Shown here: piece after piece, positions 35,066 through 43,851 of the stretch
Layout: every line of letters starts with the position of its first letter
Numbering within the stretch: position 1 is the first letter of the stretch
NCBI GenBank assembly: GCA_040901795.1
Contig: JBBDYH010000147.1
Coordinates: forward strand, 7,869-71,868
Direction: 5' to 3'
Length of the DNA: 64,000 bases
From: JBBDYH01 sp040901795
Lineage (GTDB): Bacteria > Planctomycetota > Planctomycetia > Pirellulales > JALHPA01
Program-made: the position numbers and the translations under genes
Notes under the pieces: generated by a model
Database searches by the model: none
What the model was told of the DNA's origin: nothing
Seen by the model: the letters and a program-made list of their open reading frames with translations, nothing else

Positions 35066-35334
35066 AGAAGATGACGTTGGGTTGTGTGTGCGGCACGATT
35101 CACCCGCCGCAATTACAACCCGGGGGAACAGGAATCGTGGATAAAACAGGCGGGTACGTAGGGCTGGCACGGGCCGCTGGCCCGCCGGAATCCGATATAA
35201 CGCTGACGAGCAACGCTGGTGACGTGCTCCTTGTGCAACAACAGGGAGTGGTATGCGGCATTGTCAAATCGGCCGAATGGGCCGGACAATTCGAACGAAG
35301 TTCTGTAGGGTCACACAATGTGTGACCTTTTTTT
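35066..35334 (+). ncRNA. Candidate small RNA (about 270 nt) with intrinsic terminator
   Basis: It is bounded by a promoter and an intrinsic terminator and is full of perfect stems: CACGATTC (35094-35101) with GAATCGTG (35132-35139); CGGGCC/GGCCCG (35170-35175 with 35179-35184, 3-base loop); ATTGTC/GACAAT (35260-35265 with 35285-35290) enclosing CGGCC/GGCCG. An 84-codon ORF (ATG 35071 to 35325) spans almost the whole unit and ends inside the terminator stem; its sequence has no known domain and its ribosome site is weak. It could be a structured RNA, a small protein mRNA, or both. Not matched to 6S, SRP or tmRNA. Confidence 0.5.
35309..35334 (+). terminator. Rho-independent terminator
   Basis: GGTCACAC (35309-35316), loop AAT, GTGTGACC (35320-35327), then seven T (35328-35334). 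The 8-bp stem is perfect. It lies 60 bases before the KorA start, so it ends the small transcript rather than the KorAB operon. Confidence 0.88.
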
Positions 35335-35396
35335 GTTGGTCCCTAGCCCGCCTTTCTCCTTCCGAACAAACTCCCGCCAGCACTTTCAGGTGAACA

Positions 35397-37343
35397 ATGA
35401 TTCGTACTCCGGAGGCGCAGGGTTCCGCGCGTTCTGCCAAAGGTGTCGTTCCGGTGGAGTCGGCCACAGTTCGTTTCTGTGGCGACTCCGGCGACGGCAT
35501 GCAATTGGCCGGTATGCAATTCACGAATACCTCCGCCCTGGTTGGCAACGACATCGCGACGTTTCCGGATTTTCCCGCGGAGATTAGGGCGCCGCGCGGC
35601 ACGCGAGCGGGCGTGAGCGGTTTTCAGATTCACTTCGCCAGCCGCGAGATCTTCACGCCGGGGGACCGCGTCGATGCCCTGGTGGCGATGAACCCGGCGG
35701 CGTTGATCACGAACCTGGCCGACCTCAACAAAGGCGGAATCCTGATCGTCAACCAGGACGAGTTTGAGGATAAGGATCTGCGACAGGCCGGGTACCTGGC
35801 AAACCCGCTGACGGACGCCAGTCTCGATGACTATCGACTATTCGCGGTGGAGATGACCAAGCTGACGCGACTGGCGGTGGCGGACCTGGGGCTGGGCACG
35901 AAGGAAAGCGATCGCTGCCGGAACTTTTTTGCAATGGGGCTGGTGTTCTGGCTCTACGATCGGCCGCTTGAGCCGACCGAACGCTACATTGCCGAAAAGT
36001 TCGCCCGCCACGCGAACGTCGCCGAAGCCAACCGCCGCGCCTTGCACGCCGGCTACAACTACGGCGAGACGACCGAAGCCTTTGGCGACCAATACGCCGT
36101 GGCGCCGGCCAAGCTGCCGCCCGGTAAGTATCGCAATATCACGGGCAACCAGGCGACGGCGTGGGGCCTGATGACCGCGTCGAAGCGCAGCGGCTGCTCG
36201 CTGTTTCTGGGTTCATACCCCATCACGCCGGCCAGCGACATTTTGCACGAACTGAGCCGGTACAAGAACTTTGGCATCCGCGCATTTCAGGCCGAAGACG
36301 AAATCGCCGCGATGACCGCCGTAATCGGCGCGGCGTTCGGCGGCGCCATGGCGGTAACGGCCTCGAGCGGTCCGGGCATCGCGCTGAAGCAGGAGGGGCT
36401 CGGGCTGGCCGTGATGACCGAGTTGCCGCTGCTGGTGATCAATGTACAGCGCGGTGGACCGAGCACAGGCTTGCCGACGAAAACGGAACAGGCCGATCTG
36501 TTACAAGCGGTGTGTGGGCGAAATGGCGAGTGCCCCGTGCCGGTGCTCGCGGCGCGCAGCCCGGCCGATTGTTTCGACATCGTGCAAGAAGCGTGGCACA
36601 TCGCCGTGCGCTATATGACGCCGGTGATGGTGCTCACCGATGGTTACCTGGCGAACGGCTCCGAGCCTTGGCTGATTCCCAATGTTTCGCAGATGCCGCT
36701 GATCGACGTCAAACATCCCGGGCCGCCGGTAAACGGCACGCCGTTCATGCCGTATGCGCGCGACGAGCGATTGGCGCGCCCGTGGGCGATCCCCGGTACG
36801 CCCGGCCTGATGCACCGCATTGGCGGGTTGGAAAAAGAAGACGTGACGGGCAATGTGAATTACGAGCCGGCGAACCACCAGCACATGGTCAATACGCGTG
36901 CAGCGAAAGTGGCGGGGATCGCGCGCGAGCTGCCGCCGTTGATCGTCGACGGCGCGCAGACAGGTGATCTGCTCGTATTGAGCTGGGGCGGGACGTATGG
37001 CTCGTGCGCCACGGCGGTGCGCGAAGCAAACCGGCATGGATACAAGGTGGGCCACGCACACTTGCGGCACCTCAACCCGTTCCCGGCGAATTTGGGCGAG
37101 GTGTTGGGGCGATTTGAAAAGGTGCTGATTCCCGAATTGAACCTGGGCCAATTGCGGCTGTTGATTCGGGGACAATTCCTGGTTGATGCGGTGGGCCTGA
37201 ATAAAGTGCAAGGTAAACCGTTCATTGTCAGCGAGATCGTCCACAAGATTGAAGAGATGCTGCGTGGGTCGGCGCCTACACGGCCCACCAACGGCGACGT
37301 AGCGCAAAAGCGCACCGAGACGCCACAGCTCGCGAAGGCTTAA
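35397..37343 (+). CDS. korA: 2-oxoacid:ferredoxin oxidoreductase, alpha (gamma-alpha fused) subunit
   Basis: 648 residues; AGGTGA sits before ATG 35397. Residues 20-200 are the gamma-type domain (VRFCGDSGDGMQLAGMQFTN, DFPAEIRAPRGTRAGVSGFQ). The pyrimidine-binding alpha domain follows from about 245 (TGNQATAWGLMTASKRSGCSLFLGSYPITPASDIL, FQAEDEIAAMTAVIGAAFGG, SSGPGIALKQEGLGLAV, GPSTGLPTKTEQADL), and the C-terminal swivel domain ends near 620. With KorB it makes succinyl-CoA (or another acyl-CoA) and reduced ferredoxin from 2-oxoacids, reversibly, in the cytoplasm. Substrate preference (2-oxoglutarate likely) is inference. Confidence 0.93.
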   Translation: MIRTPEAQGSARSAKGVVPVESATVRFCGDSGDGMQLAGMQFTNTSALVGNDIATFPDFPAEIRAPRGTRAGVSGFQIHFASREIFTPGDRVDALVAMNPAALITNLADLNKGGILIVNQDEFEDKDLRQAGYLANPLTDASLDDYRLFAVEMTKLTRLAVADLGLGTKESDRCRNFFAMGLVFWLYDRPLEPTERYIAEKFARHANVAEANRRALHAGYNYGETTEAFGDQYAVAPAKLPPGKYRNITGNQATAWGLMTASKRSGCSLFLGSYPITPASDILHELSRYKNFGIRAFQAEDEIAAMTAVIGAAFGGAMAVTASSGPGIALKQEGLGLAVMTELPLLVINVQRGGPSTGLPTKTEQADLLQAVCGRNGECPVPVLAARSPADCFDIVQEAWHIAVRYMTPVMVLTDGYLANGSEPWLIPNVSQMPLIDVKHPGPPVNGTPFMPYARDERLARPWAIPGTPGLMHRIGGLEKEDVTGNVNYEPANHQHMVNTRAAKVAGIARELPPLIVDGAQTGDLLVLSWGGTYGSCATAVREANRHGYKVGHAHLRHLNPFPANLGEVLGRFEKVLIPELNLGQLRLLIRGQFLVDAVGLNKVQGKPFIVSEIVHKIEEMLRGSAPTRPTNGDVAQKRTETPQLAKA

Positions 37344-37354
37344 ATGTGCACGAG

Positions 37355-37435
37355 GAATTGCAAATTGCAAAATGACAATTTCAAATTTGCAATTTGCGTT
37401 TTGCAATGACTGACCACTGACCACTGACCACTTTT
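37355..37435. repeat. AT-rich palindrome and CTGACCA tandem repeat between korA and korB
   Basis: TTGCAAATTGCAAAATGACA and its near-inverted CAAATTTGCAATTTGCG arm form an AT-rich hairpin, followed by three ACTGACC units. Both are common planctomycete intergenic repeats; it splits an otherwise tight gene pair by 98 bases. Confidence 0.65.
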
Positions 37436-37441
37436 CTCCCC

Positions 37442-38461
37442 ATGCCCGCCACTGCACTGCCCGTGTTAAAGCCCGATGATTTCGCCAGCGATCAGGACAT
37501 CCGGTGGTGTCCTGGCTGCGGAGATTATTCGATTCTGGCGCAGATGAAGAAGGTCTTGCCGACGCTTGGCGTGCCGCCGGAAAAGACCGTCTTTATTTCC
37601 GGCATCGGCTGCTCGAGCCGCTTTCCGTACTACGTGAACACCTACGGGATACACTCGATCCACGGCCGTGCTCCGGCGGTGGCGACGGGCTTAAAGGTCG
37701 CGCGGCCTGATCTGTCGATCTGGGTCATCACGGGCGACGGCGACGGGTTGAGCATCGGTGGCAACCACTTGATGCACGCCATCAGGCGAAACCTTGATAT
37801 CAATATTATCCTCTTCAACAACCAGATTTATGGACTGACGAAGGGCCAATATTCCCCAACGTCGCCGTTGGGTATTGTAACCAAGAGCACGCCCACTGGG
37901 TCGGTGGATAACCCAGTTCGTCCGTTGTCCGTCGCACTAGGTTGCGAATCCACATTTGTGGCGCGTTCCATCGATGTCCATATCAAGCATCTGACCACGG
38001 TGCTGAAGCGCGCCGCCGAACATCGAGGGACTTCCTTTGTCGAGGTCTATCAGAACTGCAACGTGTTCAACGATGGGGCGTTCGATTGGGCGACCGATCG
38101 CGATACCAAGCTGGATCATGTGATCGAGCTGGAGCACGGCAAGCCGCTGATCTTCGGCAAGAAGCGCGACAAAGGAATCCGCTTGAATGGCCTGCGGTTG
38201 GAGGTTGTCGAGTTGGGAGGCGGCGTGGCCGAGGACGACCTCTTGTTCCACGACGAGCGGCACCAGGATTCGGCGTTGGCCTTCCTGCTGGCGCAGATGC
38301 GCTATCCCGACCTCCCCGAGCCGATCGGCGTTTTTCGCGACGTCGAGCGGCCGATCTATGAGGAGTTGGTCGGCAAACAATTGCACGACGCGGAGGCCAA
38401 ACAGGGCCCCGGCGATCTGCAGAGCTTATTCGACGCCGGCGACACGTGGCAGGTCCGCTGA
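37442..38461 (+). CDS. korB: 2-oxoacid:ferredoxin oxidoreductase, beta subunit
   Basis: 339 residues, the TPP-binding subunit. IRWCPGCGDYSILAQMKKVL is the N-terminal signature; ISGIGCSSRFPYY contacts TPP; GDGDGLSIGGNHLMHAIRRN is the TPP/Mg motif; LFNNQIYGLTKGQYSPTS the substrate loop. The length and motifs suit the KorB/VorB type without extra ferredoxin domains. Partner of the upstream alpha subunit. Confidence 0.94.
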   Translation: MPATALPVLKPDDFASDQDIRWCPGCGDYSILAQMKKVLPTLGVPPEKTVFISGIGCSSRFPYYVNTYGIHSIHGRAPAVATGLKVARPDLSIWVITGDGDGLSIGGNHLMHAIRRNLDINIILFNNQIYGLTKGQYSPTSPLGIVTKSTPTGSVDNPVRPLSVALGCESTFVARSIDVHIKHLTTVLKRAAEHRGTSFVEVYQNCNVFNDGAFDWATDRDTKLDHVIELEHGKPLIFGKKRDKGIRLNGLRLEVVELGGGVAEDDLLFHDERHQDSALAFLLAQMRYPDLPEPIGVFRDVERPIYEELVGKQLHDAEAKQGPGDLQSLFDAGDTWQVR

Positions 38462-38631
38462 AGCTGAAGCGACGGCGGACTGCTCCATCTTCCACCGTGG
38501 CTGATTTGGCCGGGCGTCGTGTCTCGAAGGCCAGGCCCCTGGTCGAAAAAGGCCGAGTAGTATCCGTCTTAACAGACGCGCATCGACGTTTGGGAGCATC
38601 CGCCTAACGTGGCAGAAAAGCCTTCTGACGC

Positions 38632-38984
38632 TTGGCAGCAGCGCCATCTGTGAACATAGTACGCGCTACAACATTCACTGTGAGCACGAACTCGGCGGTT
38701 CGCAACGAGAACATCACGTTCGACGCCAGCACATCGTCGCATGGCCGCCCGGACCGGCAGATTGTTTCCTACCTCTGGGACTTCGGCGATGGCGCAATCG
38801 CTACAGGGCCGACGGCAACTCACGCCTACAACACCTTCGGCAGCTACACAGTCACGCTGACGGTGGCCGCTTCCGGTCCACCGTCGACCTCGACGGCGGT
38901 GCAGGGGGCGCCGACCGGTTGAACGAGCTGGACAACACGTTTCAAGGTCTCCACTGCCGGCGCGGGTTTGAGCTATTCAGCTAA
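38632..38984 (+). pseudogene. Decayed LExR-family surface protein: PKD fragment plus frameshifted C-terminal tail
   Basis: The frame at 38632-38922 encodes a PKD domain (FDASTSSHGRPDRQIVSYLWDFGDG, HAYNTFGSYTVTLTV) and stops at TGA. In the next frame, from about 38908, the DNA reads GADRLNELDNTFQGLHCRRG then FELFS-stop (TAA 38982-38984). This matches the end of the giant protein at 51559 (EADRLRDLGNSFFGSYQSRR, FELFS). I infer a deleted, frameshifted paralogue of that family. Confidence 0.6.
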
Positions 38985-39361
38985 CACTTTGGCGCTCAAC
39001 GAGGGCTGGTTGCGCGCAGGAGCCGATGTATTGGGGGACAAAAAACCTTGACATCCCATGCCTAGGCGGCCATAGTAAGCGCACGTTCCGCCACGGCCGC
39101 GAAAAACTAGAAGGGGGATGTTCTTTGCGGGCCCAGACAATCAGCGTCTAACCCGTCACCTCCTCTCTCGTCCGTTGAACATGACGTTCGGACCCGGCAC
39201 GCAGATCAGCGTCTTGTGCAATGTGCATTCGACCGGCAACGGTCGAACCGTACGCGGTTCGCGCTCTCATCGGGCCGCCGAGACGCGGTAATATTTGCGC
39301 TGCAAACAATCTGCGGCGCGAATAGCTCCTCGGTTGCGTCTATTCCTGAGGGGTAGGTGCT
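38985..39361. other. Intergenic region upstream of the sigma factor
   Basis: 377 bases with no ORF, repeat or hairpin I can defend; presumably it carries the promoter of the sigma factor/kinase pair. Confidence 0.4.
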
Positions 39362-39976
39362 GTGAACGAGAACACCACGGATTACCGGCGCTTGTTGCAA
39401 TGTGCTCGCGAGGGCTCGTCGGAGGAGGTGGGGCAGCTCCTCGACGCCTACCGCGCCTATTTGCGATTGCTGGCGCGGCTGCACATAAATCGGCAGCTTC
39501 GCGGCAAGGCAGATCCGTCGGATCTTGTGCAAGAGACCTTTTTGGCCGCCCATAAACATTTCCCACAATTTCGCGGCGCCACGGAAGAAGAGCTGCTGGC
39601 CTGGCTACGTCAGATCATGGCCTCCAAACTCGCCAACCTCGCACGGCGCTACGTCGTTTCAGGCGGACGCGCAATTCATCTTGAACGTCAGATGACCGGC
39701 GACCTCGATCGCTCGTCGATCGCGTTGAGCCAGGCGTTCCAGACGGAGGGAAGTTCTCCCAGCGGCCACGCGGCACGCCGTGAGCAAGCGATTCTGTTGG
39801 CCGATGCACTCGAACAATTGCCGGACGATTATCGCGAGGTGATCGTGCTGCGGCACCTCGAGGAGCTCAGCTTTCCCGAAATCGCTGCGCGGATGGGAAG
39901 GACTCTCGACAGCGTCAAGAATCTGTGGACACGTGCGTTGGGGCGGCTGAAACGATCGTTGGTCGAGGTAGGATGA
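39362..39976 (+). CDS. ECF-type sigma factor next to WD40 kinase
   Basis: 204 residues from GTG 39362, with GAGGGG upstream. Region 2 includes GKADPSDLVQETFLAAHKHF and EELLAWLRQIMASKLANLAR; region 4 includes LPDDYREVIVLRHLEELSFPEIAARMGRTLDSVKNLWTRA. It is the planctomycete ECF type usually encoded immediately before a Ser/Thr kinase, as here (59 bases to the kinase ATG); the kinase is the likely regulator or regulated partner. Confidence 0.92.
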   Translation: MNENTTDYRRLLQCAREGSSEEVGQLLDAYRAYLRLLARLHINRQLRGKADPSDLVQETFLAAHKHFPQFRGATEEELLAWLRQIMASKLANLARRYVVSGGRAIHLERQMTGDLDRSSIALSQAFQTEGSSPSGHAARREQAILLADALEQLPDDYREVIVLRHLEELSFPEIAARMGRTLDSVKNLWTRALGRLKRSLVEVG

Positions 39977-40035
39977 GCGGGCACAGCGGCAATCGCAAAT
40001 TGCGAAGATGATACTCCATCGTCCGTCGAGACGTG

Positions 40036-43000
40036 ATGAATCACGACAACCACGATACCACGGCGATACCGCTTTCCGGCACACCTGGCCTGCCGTCGCC
40101 AGGTATTGCCGGCCAGGCTGCTGCACTGCCGGCCGACGCTGACGCGCCCACCGACGATCCGCGCGTGACGAGCGCCGTTGAAGAGTACCTGGCGGCGCTG
40201 GAGCACGGCGCGCGGCCCAAACGCGGCGAGTTTCTCGCTGATCACGCCGACGTAGCCGGCCCATTGGCCGAGTGTCTCGACGCGCTCGATTTTCTCCACA
40301 CGGCTGTCGGCGGACTCCGCGTGGACCGCGGCGCCGCAGACGCTTTGACACCCAGCGACGGCGCCTCGGCGGGTGTTCTAGGCGATTTCCGCATCGTTCG
40401 AGAGCTTGGACGCGGCGGCATGGGTGTGGTCTACGAGGCCGAACAAATCTCACTGTCCCGGCGAGTCGCGCTGAAAGTGCTCCCCTTTGCCGCAGTCCTC
40501 GATCCGCGGAACCTCGCGCGGTTCAAGACCGAAGCACTAGCGGCTGCGCAGCTCGATCATCCCGGGATTGTCGACGTGTATGGAGTAGGGTGCGAGCGGG
40601 GCGTGCACTACTATGCGATGCGGTACATCCAAGGGCGCACGTTGGCCGCCGTCATTGCCGAGGCGAGTTACTCTCGTTCCCACGCTCTGAGTTCTGGTTC
40701 CCACGCTCCGCATGGGAACGCGGCGAGTGCCGCTCCGCGGCACGAAACCTCATCGGCTTACCTACAGGAGCGTGCGGGTAATCCAGCTCGCGCCGCAGAG
40801 CGGCGAGAGGATTCTCGTTCCCACGCAGACCGTGGGAACGAGGAGAGAGACTGTGAGAACGACGAGGCCTCACTTGTACCGACGCAACCACTGGACTTCC
40901 TCTCAACTGTCGTTCTCACCGGCAGCACGGCTTGGTCCCGTACTACTGCCGAAATCGGCGTTCAAGTGGCCGAAGCCCTGGAACACGCCCACGAGCACGG
41001 AGTCGTGCATCGCGACATCAAGCCCTCGAATCTGCTGGTCGATGGCGAAGGAAAAGTACGCATCACCGACTTTGGGCTTGCCCAGGTCGAGACCGATGCG
41101 ACGTTGACTCTCTCAGGCGACCTGCTGGGCACGCTCCGCTACATGAGTCCGGAGCAGATCCTGGGCAGTCGCGCGGGGGTCGATCATCGAACCGATATCT
41201 ACTCGCTGGGCGTAACGTTGTATGAGCTCTTGGCCCGCGAGCCTCCGTTTAAGGGCAACGATCGCAAGAACCTGCTGCGGCAGATCCTCGAAGAAGAACC
41301 GCGGCCGCTGCGGCGGATCGATCGCGCAATACCCGCCGATCTTGAAACGGTGGTCCACAAGGCGATGGCTCGCGAGCCGGCGTTTCGCTATGCCACGGCC
41401 CGTGAGTTTGCCGCCGACCTGCGGCGGTTCTTAGAGCATAAGCCGGTGCTTGCGCGGCGGCCGAATCTTTGGGAACGCACTGCGAAATGGACGCGGCGGC
41501 ATCGCGGGTTGGTGGTTTCGGCGTTCATCGTGATGCTGCTGGCCATCGTGGCCTTGGCCGCCAGCACGATCGTCATTTCGCAGCAACGGGACATGGCTCG
41601 ACTGGAACGCAGCCGTGCGGAAGGGATCGCTGAGGTCCTGCGACACCGGCTCTATGCGTCGGATATTCGACTGGCCTGGCGAGCGTGGGAAAACGCCGAC
41701 CTTGCACAGACGCTCGCGCTACTCGAGCGGCAGGCGCCCCCCACGTCGGGCCAGGACGATCTTCGCGGCTTCGAGTGGCACTATCTCTGGCGGCTTTGTC
41801 ATAGCGAACGACTGACGCTGCGAGGCCACACCGGAGACGTGTACTCCGTCGCCTTTTCGCGCGATGGTCGCTCGTTGGCGACTGCCGGACAAGATGGAAC
41901 GGTCAGGTTATGGGACGCGGCCAGCGGTCGACAGCGCCGCGCGCTCCGCGGTCATGCGGGCGAGGTGAACGGCGTGTCGTTCTCGCCCGATGGCGCCGCC
42001 GTCGCATCGGCCAGCGACGACGGCACCGTTCGGCTGTGGGACACTGCGACGGGCACCGAGAAGTTAGTGCTCCGCGGTCACGACGGCGCTGTTTTCAACG
42101 CCGTCTTTTCGCCGGACGGCGAGACAATCGCCAGCGGAGGTCCCGATACATTCCTGCGGTTGTGGGATGCGCGGACCGGAGTGCCTTTGGCGGCGCTGGA
42201 GGGGCATACCGATGATATTGAATCGCTAGCATTTTCGGCCGATGGGAGCTTACTGGCCACGGCCGGCGGCGACTCCTGGGAGTCACCGCTCTTGCTCTGG
42301 GACGTTGAGACCCGGCGGTCTCAGCGGATGCTAAGGGGCCACACGTCAAACCTGCTCTCCGTGGCGATCAGCCCTGACGGCCGCACGATTGCCTCGGCGG
42401 GCGAGGATTGGACGGTTAGATTGTGGAATGCAGTCACCGGTGAAACGCGCGCCACGCTCACCGGACACGGGCATTGCGTGCAAAGCGTGTCGTTCTCACC
42501 TGACGGCCGGACGCTCGCCTCGGCCGGCCGCGATGCCACGGTGTGCCTGTGGGATGTCACTACGGCGCAGTTGCGTTCGACGTTGCGGGGTCACACTGGC
42601 CGCGTGTGGTGCGCGGCGTTCTCATCCGACGGTCGCACGCTGGCGACGGCGGGCGGCGATGCCACCGTCAAACTGTGGAATACCGCGCACGAGCAGGGGT
42701 TCGAGCGGTTGCCGGTGAACGAACCCGCCCGCTACGTCGCGCTTAGTCTGGAGGGAGACTCGGCGGCGGTGTTCGGACAGGACGACCACGTGAGCGTTTG
42801 GTCCCGCGCGTCCAGGCAAAGGGCACACCGCCGTTTAGTCGACCGCGACTTTGCACAGAATCCGTTGCTGGCGGTTTCACCGGGTGGAGAGGCCGTGGTG
42901 CTCGGCAAACGCAGCAAGCCGGAAGGGCCGGACCGTATCGAGCTCTGGGAGCACGGCGATCGGCTGCGCGCGGCCTTTGATGTGAGCAGTCTGATTCAGT

Positions 43001-43632
43001 CCGGGGCGCTGTCCCCTGATGGCCGCTGGCTCGCCTGCGGCCGACACGACTCCAAGATTGAAGTGTGGGGCTTGGGTCGGTCTCCGCAGGCGCGAACGCT
43101 GGTTGGACATTTCGGCGCGATCAAGGCCCTCGCGTTCTCGCCCGATAGCCGAGCGCTCGTTGCGGCGAGCCAGGATACCACGGCAGCGCTCTGGGACCCC
43201 GCCAGCGGTGAGCGGCTGCTGAATCTCCAAGGGCATCGCTCGGGGGTATGGAGTGTTGCATTTTCAAGTAATGGACAGGTTCTCGCGACCGGCGGACAAG
43301 ATCGCACCGTGAGACTTTGGAACGTAGACACGGGCAGGGAACTTTCGACGCTGCTCGGCCACAGTGGCATCGTAACCGCCGTCGCTTTCTCGCCCGACGG
43401 TACAACGTTGGCCAGCGGCAGCGATGACCGAACGGTGCGGCTGTGGCACGTGGCGACCGGGCAGGAGCTGATCGTTCTGCGTGCGCACACCGGCCCGGTG
43501 AGCAGCCTCGCCTTCACCGCCGACGGCAACTCACTGGTGAGCGCTGCCATGGGCGCCGATCAAACTTCCGAATTTTTCGTCTGGCCGCCCGGCGGCGATA
43601 GTCTTGGCGCCCCGACCGATTCAACCAGATAA
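40036..43632 (+). CDS. Ser/Thr protein kinase with C-terminal WD40 propellers
   Basis: About 1198 residues (ATG 40036; GTG 40033 possible). Kinase domain about 115-470: Gly loop ELGRGGMGVVYEA, Lys in VALKVL, catalytic HRDIKPSNLL, DFGLAQ, RYMSPEQ, GVTLYELLAREPPF. One membrane helix follows (AFIVMLLAIVALAASTIVI, about 493-515), then about 14 WD40 repeats (SRDGRSLATAGQDGTVRLWD type) outside the membrane. The kinase domain has an 80-residue insert (about 210-290) whose DNA is a palindromic repeat. It probably phosphorylates cytoplasmic targets in response to outside binding by the propeller; paired with the upstream sigma factor. Confidence 0.93.
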   Translation: MNHDNHDTTAIPLSGTPGLPSPGIAGQAAALPADADAPTDDPRVTSAVEEYLAALEHGARPKRGEFLADHADVAGPLAECLDALDFLHTAVGGLRVDRGAADALTPSDGASAGVLGDFRIVRELGRGGMGVVYEAEQISLSRRVALKVLPFAAVLDPRNLARFKTEALAAAQLDHPGIVDVYGVGCERGVHYYAMRYIQGRTLAAVIAEASYSRSHALSSGSHAPHGNAASAAPRHETSSAYLQERAGNPARAAERREDSRSHADRGNEERDCENDEASLVPTQPLDFLSTVVLTGSTAWSRTTAEIGVQVAEALEHAHEHGVVHRDIKPSNLLVDGEGKVRITDFGLAQVETDATLTLSGDLLGTLRYMSPEQILGSRAGVDHRTDIYSLGVTLYELLAREPPFKGNDRKNLLRQILEEEPRPLRRIDRAIPADLETVVHKAMAREPAFRYATAREFAADLRRFLEHKPVLARRPNLWERTAKWTRRHRGLVVSAFIVMLLAIVALAASTIVISQQRDMARLERSRAEGIAEVLRHRLYASDIRLAWRAWENADLAQTLALLERQAPPTSGQDDLRGFEWHYLWRLCHSERLTLRGHTGDVYSVAFSRDGRSLATAGQDGTVRLWDAASGRQRRALRGHAGEVNGVSFSPDGAAVASASDDGTVRLWDTATGTEKLVLRGHDGAVFNAVFSPDGETIASGGPDTFLRLWDARTGVPLAALEGHTDDIESLAFSADGSLLATAGGDSWESPLLLWDVETRRSQRMLRGHTSNLLSVAISPDGRTIASAGEDWTVRLWNAVTGETRATLTGHGHCVQSVSFSPDGRTLASAGRDATVCLWDVTTAQLRSTLRGHTGRVWCAAFSSDGRTLATAGGDATVKLWNTAHEQGFERLPVNEPARYVALSLEGDSAAVFGQDDHVSVWSRASRQRAHRRLVDRDFAQNPLLAVSPGGEAVVLGKRSKPEGPDRIELWEHGDRLRAAFDVSSLIQSGALSPDGRWLACGRHDSKIEVWGLGRSPQARTLVGHFGAIKALAFSPDSRALVAASQDTTAALWDPASGERLLNLQGHRSGVWSVAFSSNGQVLATGGQDRTVRLWNVDTGRELSTLLGHSGIVTAVAFSPDGTTLASGSDDRTVRLWHVATGQELIVLRAHTGPVSSLAFTADGNSLVSAAMGADQTSEFFVWPPGGDSLGAPTDSTR
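40673..40846. repeat. Palindromic repeat cluster in frame inside the kinase gene
   Basis: Units CTCGTTCCCACGCTCTGAG, GTTCCCACGCTCCGCATGGG, CGGCGAGTGCCGCTCCGCGG and CTCGTTCCCACGCAGACCGT belong to the family at 1663-1802. The stretch is about 174 bases (58 codons) and has no stop in the gene's frame; it encodes SRSHALSSGSHAPHGNAA and similar Ser/Arg/His-rich sequence in the loop between helices D and E of the kinase. Confidence 0.75.
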
Positions 43633-43712
43633 GAAATTGGCGAACAATCTGCTCGAACCCGCGACCTGGAACCTGAAACCTTGAACCTGAAACTTTGAAC
43701 CCAAAGCAAAGC

Positions 43713-43754
43713 GGCCGGTGAGTACGAGCCGCGAAACTCAAGCACTCACCGGCC
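43713..43754. terminator. Long perfect stem-loop after the kinase gene
   Basis: GGCCGGTGAGT (43713-43723) and ACTCACCGGCC (43744-43754) form an 11-bp perfect stem around 20 bases. It lies between the kinase stop and the next gene and is probably a factor-dependent terminator or mRNA-stabilising hairpin; there is no T-tract. The preceding 40 bases are GAACCTGAAAC-type tandem units. Confidence 0.5.
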
Positions 43755-43851
43755 AGGCAAGAACCAAGTGCGCTCAATTTGCGCGCCCGTGGCCTTGCTG
43801 CGTTTATCGTACCGCACGCTGTCAACTAGACAATCGGTAGGAGCTAACACA

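Noticed and set aside
37408..37435. Short tandem ACTGACC units considered as a CRISPR
   Set aside because: Units are only 7 bases long with no spacers; a simple repeat.
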